A DNA stretch of 64,000 bases, from the NCBI GenBank assembly GCA_944321885.1, contig CALUNB010000001.1, positions 1-64,000 of the forward strand. The letters run 5' to 3'. Source of the DNA: an uncultured Bacteroidales bacterium. GTDB taxonomy: Bacteria; Bacteroidota; Bacteroidia; Bacteroidales; P3. Under the pieces are notes generated by a model. The model did not search any database. It worked only from the letters and a program-made list of their open reading frames with translations, and was not told the origin of the DNA. A program made the translations under genes and the position numbers. Below, one piece after another: positions 42,632 through 52,000 of this stretch. Numbering within the stretch: the first letter of the stretch is position 1; each line of letters opens with the position of its first letter.

Positions 42632-43100
42632 ATCCTTTTGCTTCCGAGGAAGCCGTTTTAAAAGCCATTTTCAATATCCTTGGAACCGATGACTGCCCCC
42701 AGGGCGGACCTCTGCCCCGTCGGCCGCCGGTTGCAAACGGCAAGGAAACGACAAAACCGTCTGCCGGAACGGAAACCCGGCAAAAAGAATCATGCCCCGT
42801 CGCTGACCGTCCATACACGGCAAGGAAACAGCAAAACCGTCTTTTCCGGGAGCAAGCCAAAGGACTTGTCCCAAACAGAGCTTGCCTGAAACAAAAATAC
42901 AAGCTTTTCCCTCCATGCCCCCTTTCCAGACCTCGGAAATTTACACAAGGCAAAGTGGAATTTCCCTGGAACCGGCTCCTATGAAGGCCCCCAAGGGAAC
43001 CAAAAAGCCAGGAAGCGACCAAAACGCCTCCCGGCCTCAAAGGCGGTGTGCCACGGAAAATTTTATTTTGACACAGCACGCCCCAATAGATTCCCGGCTC
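42632..43100. other. Gene-free region with an 80-bp tandem duplication
   Basis: 470 bases between the arginase-fold gene and the giant repeat gene, with no supportable gene. A minus-strand TATTTTTG box at 42892-42899 could start transcription of the arginase-fold gene with a leader of about 255 bases, which would include the repeats at 42713-42842. Confidence 0.55.
42713..42842. repeat. Two tandem units with an 80-base period
   Basis: TGCCCCGT at 42713 and 42793, and ACGGCAAGGAAAC followed by CAAAACCGTCT at 42737 and 42817, recur at exactly 80 bases with a few changes. The unit has no coding sense on either strand. Confidence 0.65.
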
Positions 43101-46100
43101 CTACAACCGGACCAGTTTTCCCCGAAGTATCGAACCGTCCGACATTTCAAGCTGGTACAAGTAAACCCCGGAAGGCAAAGCCTGTACATCGGCCTGGACA
43201 GCAACCTCCCCGGACTGGAGGAAGGGCCTTTCGAAAACCTGCTTGCCCCTCAGGTCAAAGAGACGCAAGCGGACGATACCGGCACCGGAGACCGAAAAAT
43301 GCACCTGACCCTCCGGACCGACCGGATTGGGATAAACCCGGACGGAAACATCCCCTGCGACCATCCCGGGCAAATCCTCGTTGGCGGAACCTCCCGTCAA
43401 ACTGGCCGTGAACATATCGGATCCCGTTACCGGATGCAAGAAGGAAATTTGTTCCGAAACCGTGTTGAAATTCATATCCGACCAAAATTCAAACGCATAG
43501 CCCGGATAAACCGCCACTTCGATAAAAGCCGTATCACCCCAATAATAGGATCCGGCCCCCATCGCCAAACCGCCTTCCGAAGGATACAAATCGGTCAAGA
43601 TATTATAACGTTTGGGACGGAACAAGGCCACATAGCCGGCATCCCCGGCCTCCACCGTAGCTTGGAGCGAAGCCGAAGTGGAAACCACTTCCCCGTCCTT
43701 GGCCCAAGCCACGAACTCATGGTTGGCATCCGCAACGGCCTCGAATCCCAAAATGGAACCGGAAGCAAAAGCCCCGCCGCTTGTCACCGTACCGGAACGC
43801 AAGGGCGATGCCAAAGTGTTCACCTGGAACATCAAAGGTTCGAACACCGCTTCCAAGGAAATGTCGGCATCCATCAAAACAGGCAACGAAGCCAAAGGAT
43901 ACACGGCCTGCCCCGCCTCATCCTGCCAGTAGGCGAAACGGTAGCCCGGATTGGCCACGGCCGAAAAGACCACCGTCGAACCTGCCTCGTACTCCCCGGA
44001 ACCCGAAGCGATTCCACCCTCGCCAGCCCGGATGGAAGCCACATACGAACAGGGAGCGAAGCGTGCCTGCAAAAGCGTATCGCCCGTCACCACCCATTCC
44101 AAGGGATTTTGCACGGAAACCTCACGCCCTTGGGCATCGCACCAAGCTTCAAAGACATAGCCCTCGAAGGCCCGGGCCGTCAAGGTGGCCGTTTCCCCGC
44201 TTTCATACAAGGCCGCACCTTCTGTTTCCCCGCCAAGACCGGCTTCGAGACGCACCCAAGCGGAATCCACCGTGAAAACAGCGGTCAAAACGGTATCCCG
44301 GCATAAATCGAAACAAAAATCCGCCTCCTCCGAAATCCATTTCCCGCCCGAACGCCAAGCCTTGAACACATAGCGGCTCCCGGGCAAGGCCTGCACGCAG
44401 GCCTCTTGACCGTAAGCGAACATCCCGTTGCCCCGGACTTCCCCGAATGTAGCAGGTTCGGCCTGCACCTCGATCCGGTACATCTCCGGTTCAAAAACCG
44501 CTTCCACCTCCATGTCCCCGCTTACCGGGATGGAAAGCCAAGGCTCCTCGCCCAGCACCAACTGTCCCTGCCGCCAAGCCGTAAACTGGTAACCCGGCGC
44601 CGCTTCGGCATGCAAAAGGACTTCCGAGCCGTTTTCCAGACTCGCAAAATCCCCCCAAGCCAAAGTATCGGACCATTGCGTCCCAACCACCTCTTCCAAG
44701 GTGTACAGACCCGCCCGGCCCGCCCCGGAAGGGGTCGGAAGCACGCGCAACGGATACTCCGCCGGACGGAAAAAAGCATACAAGGAAGTATTTTCCAAGA
44801 TTTCCATCTGCCAAACCGGGGAACGGGAAAGCACGGTGGTGGTATCGGCCATGGAGGTCCAATGGCTGAACACATAACCCGGCATGGCGACAGCTTCCAG
44901 GCCGACCCGGGCACCATAACCGGGACGGAAGGAGGTGGCTTCGACATAACCTTGGCGGCTATGGGCAGCCTGGGCTTCCAAAGCTAATTTTTCCGGAACG
45001 AAAACCGCATGAACCAAGGTGTCGGACAAAGCCTGTAGCTCCAAGATCTCATCCTGGCCCAAAAGGTTTCCTTCCGGATCCGTCCAAGAATCAAAAACAA
45101 AGTGTGCACCGGCTTCCGCTTGCAAACGGGCTTGAGTCCCATAGGTCCGGTAGCCATGCAAGGAGGATTCCAAATCTCCCTCTTCTTCTTGATTTTCAAC
45201 CCATCGGATTCCCCCGCTCCCGGAAGAAACCCGGGCCTCCATATAGACTTCCCGTGCCTGGAACAAGGCCCGCAAAGAAGCCGGAACTTCCACCGGCCAT
45301 CCCAGGACCGGACGGGACAAGGTATCCCAAGCCCCTTCCCCGTCGGGAACCATCCAACCGGAGAACACATAGGCTTCCGCCGGAACAGCTTCCAAGCGGG
45401 CTTCGCTCAAATAAGGATACAGGCCGCCTCCGTCCACAGCCCCGGCCCCGGCCGGTTCCACTTCCACGGACATTTCAAAAAGGGCCGGTACGAACAAGGC
45501 GAAAAGGGAAAGGTCTTCCTCCACCTTGAAAACATAGGAGCGCGAGCTTTCCAAACAAAGCAAACAGGACGTATCCTGGGCCCGATACCATCCCCCGAAC
45601 TCGTAACCGTAGGCCGGAACGGCTTCCAGCACCACTTCGCTCCCGTATTCATGACGCAGGGAACCGGAAATTTCCCCGAAATAAGTCCGGAGGTTCGAGG
45701 ATGAAGCCGGAATCCATCCACGGACCTCCCCGGCGACATCCAAACGGGCCGCCAAGCCCAATTCCAAGGTGTCCGGCTTGAACACAGCCTGCACCAAAGT
45801 ATCCTGCAAGGCAGGTACATGGCAAACGCGTTCCTGCCCCAGCCTGTTTCCGTCCTTGTCCGCCCAGGAGTCGAAGGCGAATCCCGGATTGGGAACCGCT
45901 TCCAAGGCTGCCCACTGGCCCGTGGCGTAATTCCCTTGGTTTTCCACTTTCCCGGCCTGTCCGGGCACCGCCACAGCCTCGATTCCGTATAAATCCGTCC
46001 CGAATTCCGCCACGATGCGGGCCGGGCCGGTCACGACATGGAGGTATTCCGCCTGGCGCGACAAAAGGGAGTCGTCCGGGTTCCCGTCCTGGTCCGTATA

Positions 46101-48974
46101 ATAAATCCGCCAGGCCGAAAAACGGACCTCCGGTACCCTGGCTTCCGCTTTCAATGACAGGCAAACGCCATAAGCCGTATCCAAATCCAAGCGCGTGGCA
46201 ACCGCCCGGCCTTCCACGGAAACCTGTCCTTTTCCCGAAGCCCCGCCGGTCATGACTTCCACATGGAAAACATCGGGTTCAAAATAAGCATGGAGCGTGG
46301 TATCCCGCAGCACGTAAAGCCGCAAAGCCTCCGGAGCCGTATTCCGGATTCCCAGGTCATCCCCCCAACCGGCAAAATGGTAGTTGGGTGCGGCCTGGGC
46401 CTGCAAAAGCGCATAGGAAGCGTTTTCGTACAAGCCTGTCCCTTCGACCGAACCAGCCGCCGCCGGAACAGCCAACGCGGAGACCTGCTTGCGGGCTTCG
46501 CTAAAAACAGCCACATAGGAAGCATCCTCCAAAACGGCCAGCTTCCAAGGATTCTCCGCAGACACGCTATCCTTCCTTATACCCTGGCGTCCGGCCCAAT
46601 AACGGAACTCGTACCCCTCCATGGCCACGGCTTCCAACACCGCCGTGTCAAAATGGGCATAAATCCCGCCCCCTCTCGTCCTACCATAGGAAGCATTTTC
46701 CGGGGAAAGCTCGATCCGATGATCCACCAAGGCGAAAACAGCCTGGATTTCAGCCGATTCCTCGACAGTAAACGCATACGGGTTCTCGAAGGAAAGCGTA
46801 TCCACCCCTTCTTCCGTACTTCTCTGGATGGTCCAAGCCACAAAACGGTAGGTTTCCGTTTCCTTGGCTTCCAAGACGGCTTCCTGCCCGTAGGTGTAGT
46901 TGCCTGCCCCTTGCAATTCCCCGCCCGTTTCCACGTTGGAGGAGAGGGTCACCGCATAGGTTTCCTCCTCAAAAAAAGCCGTGAAAGAGCGGTCTTCGGT
47001 CAAACGTCCCCTTTCCAAAACCGTGTAAGGGTTGTCGGGAATCCGGCTCTGGTCTTTCCCGTCCACCCAGTAAAGGAAACGCCAACCCGCCTCCGGAATC
47101 GCCTCTATCTGGATCGTGGTATTGACGTTGGCGGCACTGAAACGCCCCGCCCCGATCAACATCCCGGCATGGGCCGGGGATGCCTCCAACGACAACTCGT
47201 AATACTGCTGGTCGAACAAGGCCTGCAAGGTCCGCACCGTGTCGGCCACGAACCGCAGTTCCGTTTCCGTGCCGATGGTATCCCCGTTCTCCAACCAAGC
47301 CACAAAACGGCAAAACGGCAGCGGGGAAGCCGTCAAGACCACTTCCGAACCATATTCATACAAACCGCTGCCGCTCACGCTTCCCAAATCGGCGGAAGAG
47401 GAAAGGGCCATGATCCGCAAACGTCCCGGTTCGAACAAAGCCGTCACATCCATGTCCGAAACCATGTCGAACGCATATTCCGGATTGGCCGAAAGCAAAA
47501 TCCCGTTGCTGTAAAATCCCGAAAACTGGTAATTTCCGGAAGGTTCCGCCCGCAATTCCACACGGCTGGCATGCTGGTAGGCATAATCACCGGGAGCCGG
47601 GACCAGACTTCCCTCTCCTTCGATGGCCAAATGCAAGTTGTACTGGTTCAAGGCGAAAACCGCCCTCAAGGAACGGTCGGCATCCACCCGGAAAACATAG
47701 GTTTCCCCGGCACCGGCCACTTCCTGCCCGTTTTCTTCCCAACGCACGAAATGGTAACCCGTGTAAGGCGTGGCTGTCAAAACTGCCTCGGAACCCTCGG
47801 CATAGGCTCCCGCCCCGCTGACGGTCCCGCCCCCGTCTTGCACCGAGGCGGCAATCGTGAAACCGCGCATCAGCACGATGTCCTGGCCGTTGTCCGGCGT
47901 CACCAAGGGGTAATTGGTCGAACGCAAACGAATCCGGTAATGTTCGCCCAAGGGGGTCCCTGCCGGAATCGTGGCCTCCACGGAACCGCTTTCATCGGTC
48001 CTGAGGCTGCCCAAGCGCAAAGGAGAGACGAAAGACCCTTCAGCATCCGACATCTCGGCAATGACCTCGTTGGGATTGGCCGGATACGTATTCGGGCTCA
48101 TGGTCCCGCTCAGGCTGAAAGGAATTTCGAAACGCTGCGCCCCGTCCCGCATGTTGAAGCTCAAAACAGGGAGGGTATTCATCCGGAGTTCCGGATTATA
48201 AACGAACAGGATGTCGTCCACGTAAATCTCGGCGGCCCCGCCTCCCGGGATTGCATTGGAACTGATGGAAACCAAGCAGTAACGAGGCTCGGTACTCCCA
48301 CACCCCTCCCGGTTGAAAGGAACACTGTAACGAATCCAATCCCCGTTCCCCCTGACCGGGTTGACCGTGGCCACCGCCACCGCTTGGTTATAATCCGTCC
48401 CGGGGTCACGGGTATCGTTGTCATTATGGATGATGGCCCGGATCTGCCCTCGGTCCGAAGCGTTGTCCGGGGCATAGCGGACCCAAACCACCATGGAATC
48501 CGGCACCATGCCGAAGGGCAGGTTGAAACCTGCGGAAGAACGGTCGGTGAAATTATGGTTCGACAAATCGGATGCCGTCATGGATCCCATATTGATACGA
48601 CCCGTAGTCACATTTCCGTTGGCGTTGACACCCACGACATTGGTCGAATACACTCTCAAGTGGTACGAACCGTTCGAACCAGGGCGGCCTCCGCCAACCC
48701 GGTCGAGTCGCTGGGCTTTTCCCGCATCAATCAAACCTCCTGCGGAATTTGCCGTCATGAACGAGTTCCAACCCACCGGTTCCACCGAGCTTGAACCCAA
48801 ATTGTCATATTCCTCGAAGCCCCGGTTGGGCAATTGTTGTGTCCCGTTCAAATCCTGGGCTTGCAAAGGGAAAAACAAGCAAGACAAGATCCAGCAGAAG
48901 CCGAAGCGGAAAAGGGGGAATCCCCGTTTCCCTTTTCCGGAAAGCTCCCGTATCCCTGTTATCTTCTTTTCCAT
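43101..48974 (-). CDS. Giant surface protein: N-terminal PCMD-like domain, about 19 InlB-type repeats, T9SS sorting domain
   Basis: 1957 residues. A signal peptide (FGFCWILSCLFFPLQAQ) leads to an N-terminal domain of about 250 residues that resembles the PCMD/carbohydrate-associated family (NRGFEEYDNLG...VEPVGWNSF to IYVDDILFVYNPE). About 19 repeats of roughly 75-90 residues follow, each with the Listeria-Bacteroides (InlB B) pattern: G-x-V-x-G-x-G-x-Y-x-Y-G, then GYxFxxW and a closing VxAxF. The last 80 residues (43104-43343) are a T9SS type A sorting domain (VRVYPNPVGPEG, LFDLRGKQVF, SGVYLYQLE), so the protein should be exported by T9SS and attached or released at the surface. An upstream ATG at 49052 overlaps the stop of the preceding gene; the ATG at 48974 fits the signal peptide better. 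Confidence 0.88.
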   Translation of the reverse strand: MEKKITGIRELSGKGKRGFPLFRFGFCWILSCLFFPLQAQDLNGTQQLPNRGFEEYDNLGSSSVEPVGWNSFMTANSAGGLIDAGKAQRLDRVGGGRPGSNGSYHLRVYSTNVVGVNANGNVTTGRINMGSMTASDLSNHNFTDRSSAGFNLPFGMVPDSMVVWVRYAPDNASDRGQIRAIIHNDNDTRDPGTDYNQAVAVATVNPVRGNGDWIRYSVPFNREGCGSTEPRYCLVSISSNAIPGGGAAEIYVDDILFVYNPELRMNTLPVLSFNMRDGAQRFEIPFSLSGTMSPNTYPANPNEVIAEMSDAEGSFVSPLRLGSLRTDESGSVEATIPAGTPLGEHYRIRLRSTNYPLVTPDNGQDIVLMRGFTIAASVQDGGGTVSGAGAYAEGSEAVLTATPYTGYHFVRWEENGQEVAGAGETYVFRVDADRSLRAVFALNQYNLHLAIEGEGSLVPAPGDYAYQHASRVELRAEPSGNYQFSGFYSNGILLSANPEYAFDMVSDMDVTALFEPGRLRIMALSSSADLGSVSGSGLYEYGSEVVLTASPLPFCRFVAWLENGDTIGTETELRFVADTVRTLQALFDQQYYELSLEASPAHAGMLIGAGRFSAANVNTTIQIEAIPEAGWRFLYWVDGKDQSRIPDNPYTVLERGRLTEDRSFTAFFEEETYAVTLSSNVETGGELQGAGNYTYGQEAVLEAKETETYRFVAWTIQRSTEEGVDTLSFENPYAFTVEESAEIQAVFALVDHRIELSPENASYGRTRGGGIYAHFDTAVLEAVAMEGYEFRYWAGRQGIRKDSVSAENPWKLAVLEDASYVAVFSEARKQVSALAVPAAAGSVEGTGLYENASYALLQAQAAPNYHFAGWGDDLGIRNTAPEALRLYVLRDTTLHAYFEPDVFHVEVMTGGASGKGQVSVEGRAVATRLDLDTAYGVCLSLKAEARVPEVRFSAWRIYYTDQDGNPDDSLLSRQAEYLHVVTGPARIVAEFGTDLYGIEAVAVPGQAGKVENQGNYATGQWAALEAVPNPGFAFDSWADKDGNRLGQERVCHVPALQDTLVQAVFKPDTLELGLAARLDVAGEVRGWIPASSSNLRTYFGEISGSLRHEYGSEVVLEAVPAYGYEFGGWYRAQDTSCLLCLESSRSYVFKVEEDLSLFALFVPALFEMSVEVEPAGAGAVDGGGLYPYLSEARLEAVPAEAYVFSGWMVPDGEGAWDTLSRPVLGWPVEVPASLRALFQAREVYMEARVSSGSGGIRWVENQEEEGDLESSLHGYRTYGTQARLQAEAGAHFVFDSWTDPEGNLLGQDEILELQALSDTLVHAVFVPEKLALEAQAAHSRQGYVEATSFRPGYGARVGLEAVAMPGYVFSHWTSMADTTTVLSRSPVWQMEILENTSLYAFFRPAEYPLRVLPTPSGAGRAGLYTLEEVVGTQWSDTLAWGDFASLENGSEVLLHAEAAPGYQFTAWRQGQLVLGEEPWLSIPVSGDMEVEAVFEPEMYRIEVQAEPATFGEVRGNGMFAYGQEACVQALPGSRYVFKAWRSGGKWISEEADFCFDLCRDTVLTAVFTVDSAWVRLEAGLGGETEGAALYESGETATLTARAFEGYVFEAWCDAQGREVSVQNPLEWVVTGDTLLQARFAPCSYVASIRAGEGGIASGSGEYEAGSTVVFSAVANPGYRFAYWQDEAGQAVYPLASLPVLMDADISLEAVFEPLMFQVNTLASPLRSGTVTSGGAFASGSILGFEAVADANHEFVAWAKDGEVVSTSASLQATVEAGDAGYVALFRPKRYNILTDLYPSEGGLAMGAGSYYWGDTAFIEVAVYPGYAFEFWSDMNFNTVSEQISFLHPVTGSDMFTASLTGGSANEDLPGMVAGDVSVRVYPNPVGPEGQVHFSVSGAGIVRLRLFDLRGKQVFERPFLQSGEVAVQADVQALPSGVYLYQLEMSDGSILRGKLVRL

Positions 48975-49048
48975 TTCAGCATGTTTGAGTGTTAAAAACT
49001 GTTTCTTCTTTTCCACGAACCTGCATTTCAAAGTTGTTTTCCTGGCTT

Positions 49049-52000
49049 TCATCGTTCCTCCCCGATTTTAGAAACCCGGGCCTCGATTTGCATGGAAGCC
49101 CCAGGTTCAAAGACAAAATTTTCCTGGTCCGAAAGCCACTCTTCCCGACCCTCGTCCACACGGTACCAAGCCTCGAAACGATACCCCTCGCGCAAGGAAA
49201 TACCTAAGCTTACCTCTTCACCTTTCCGGTACGAACCAGCCCCGCTCAGGGAAAGCACTCCTTGGGGGGTGTCCGTCTGCAAACGCAACCGGAAAGAAAC
49301 CTCCTCGAAATGGGCCACCAAAGCCGCCACTTCCTGTGCCGGAAGTTCCAAACGGCTGTCCTCCGAAAGCAGACTGTCCCCTTGGCTCCAATACAAGAAG
49401 CGGTAACCTTCGGCAGGACGAGCCGTAAACACCACATTCTCATCCACCGAAGCCATCCGGTTCCCTTCCACGCTCCCGCCTTCCGTTTGGTTCGGGACCG
49501 CGTTCACAAAAATTTCATCCGCCACGAACACGGCCCGGCACTCCATATCGGAACGGAGCGGTACCCGGAGCGTGTCTTCTTGAGAAAGCAGGACATCCCC
49601 CTGCATCCAAGCCTGCAAACGGTAGCCTTCCGAAGCGGAAGCCACCAAGCATGCCGTATCCCCGTACGGATAGGAACCCGCACCCGAAACCCGGCCTTCT
49701 CCCTCGGTCTCAGCCTCAATCCGGCATGTCCGGTAGGCGACACGGGCTTCCAGGACCACATCCTCCGTCACCGTATGGACAAAAGCCCTCTCTTCCGAAA
49801 CCGGGTTCCCGTTTCCGTCCACCCAAGCGCTCAAACGCAAGGCCTCCGGCAACGCGGACAAATAGACGTTCGCCGGGCTTCCGTAAGCATAAGAGCCCGC
49901 ACCCCGCAACACCACCTCTTCCAAAAGGTTTCCCTCTCCGGAAGGATTCCCGGACTCCCCGTCCAAGACCGCACGCAACGCCAACTGGAAGGTATCCGGT
50001 TCAAAGACCGCGAGCAAACGGGCCGGACGTTCCACGCTCCAATCCAAAGCGGCCCCGGTTCCCACGATATTCCCGTTTTCCATCCAAGCGGCGAAATGAT
50101 ACCCCTCGGCAGCCCGGGCCGAAAGCTTGGCCGTGGAACCAGCCGGATAAACACCCTGCCCGTCCACCGAACCCTCGCCTTGGATCCCGGTTTCCAGCAA
50201 ATACCCGGCATCCTTGAAGAAAGCATACAAGGTATCCGGCCCTTGTACCCGGTAGGAGAAGCTTGCCTCACGGCTCAAAGTGTCCTCCAAAGCCGAAACG
50301 GAAGCCCAATGGCTGAACTCCACGGTCGGGGACACAGGCCAAGCCTGTACGGTCACCAAGCTGTCGTAAGCATGGATACCCGCCCCGGAAACCGCCCCCT
50401 CCGGCTTGCCGGCCAAATCCAAACGCAAGGGATAGCGGCGCGGCGCGAACTCCAAATGGAAAAGTTGATCCGACCCCACACGCCAAGACAGCTCCGTTTC
50501 CTGGGAAAGTATATTCCCTTCCGCATCGTTCCAAGCCACAAGATAGTAGTTTCCAGGTTCTTCCACATGAAGCCGGACTTCCGTGCCATAGGCATGCGGC
50601 CCGAAGCCCTCCGTTTCCACTTCCAAGCCTTGGGGCAAACCTTCCGTTTCGGCTTGGAGTACATAGTAAGCAGTATCGAAAAGGGCGGTCACGATTTCAT
50701 CCCCTTCCAAGGTCCAGCGGAGCGTATCCACCGCCGGGAAGACCTCCTTCCGGCCCTCTTTTTCAATTTGCCATCCTTCCAACTCAAAAGCAGGTGAAGC
50801 CAAAGCCGTCCATTGGCAATCGCTCTTGTAAAGTGCCGTGAAAGAGGCAGGTGCCACCCGTTCCGAGGCGTAAACCGTCCCGGCCCCGGCAGGATGGACG
50901 ACAAGCCGGGCCGTCACAGGCAAGGTTTCGAAACGGGCCTCCAAACGCCTCGGCCCCTCTACCGGAAATTCCCATTCGGGCTGCATGCCCACACAAGTCC
51001 CCTCGGAATCGAACCATCCGGCAAAACGGTAATGAGGTTCCGCTTCCGCTTTCAAGACGCAAGCCGCCCCGTAGGGATATTCCCCGGCACCTTCCACCTG
51101 CCCGCCTTCGCCTGCTTCCGCCTCTACCAGGAACGGGAGCAAGTCGAAACGCGCCGTGAAACCGGTATCGTTCCGGCTCGAAAATTCAAAGGACGGGGAT
51201 TCCGAAACCAGGTTCCCCTCCGCATCCGTCCAAGCCGAGAAACGGTAGCCGTAAGCCGGGACAGCTTCCACCCGGACGCTCTGCCCGTAACGGCAAACTT
51301 CCGCTTCCACCCGGCCCGCCGAAGCCGGTTCCACCTTGTAATCCACCTTCAAACGCGCCGCTTGCATCAAGGCGGTCAATTCCGCATCCGAACTTACCGG
51401 ATACAGCCAAGGATTTTCCGTCCCCAAGGTATCCCCTTGGGCATCGATCCAAGCCGCCAACTCGTATCCGTCTGCCGGTGTCACACGCAAAAGACTGTTG
51501 TCACCGGTCTTGAAATCCCCGCCACCGTCCAAAGCCGAAACCGCTTGTTCCGGTTCGGCCTTCAAACCCACATGGCAGCTCAAAGCCCTGAAACGGGCCA
51601 CATAGCAAGCATTACCGTCCAACACGAATTCCAGGGAAGGCGTTTCCGCAACCAAGGTATCCTGGCAATACCAAGCCTCGAACGCATACCCCGGCAAGGG
51701 AAGCGCCCCGATTTCCACTTCCGAACCTTGGGGATAATCCCCCGCCCCGGAAAGCGTGCCAGCAACAGCGGGAGAGGAAAACAAATCCAACCTCCATGTT
51801 TCCGGACCGAAGACAGCCACCAAAACCGTATCCGAAGAAGCCCGCAAAAGCAAGGGATTCTGTTTGCCAAGGCTCCGGCCCTGCAAATCCTGCCATTCGA
51901 TGAAAACCGACTCCCCTTCCCGGGCCACGGCTTGCAGACGGAGTTCTTCCCCGAAGACCGGAGAGGCCTGCTCCAACACTTCTCCTTCCTCATCCAGCAC

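Noticed and set aside
42384-43079. 231-codon open frame on the minus strand overlapping the arginase-fold gene
   Set aside because: It is out of frame with the real gene for a third of its length, has a Gly/Arg/Pro/Cys-rich composition typical of a shadow frame, and spans the 80-bp tandem repeat.
46263-48794. 843-codon plus-strand frame opposite the giant repeat gene
   Set aside because: The opposite strand shows the full repeat architecture; this frame has no family features, no start region and is rich in His, Arg and Ile as expected for an antisense shadow.
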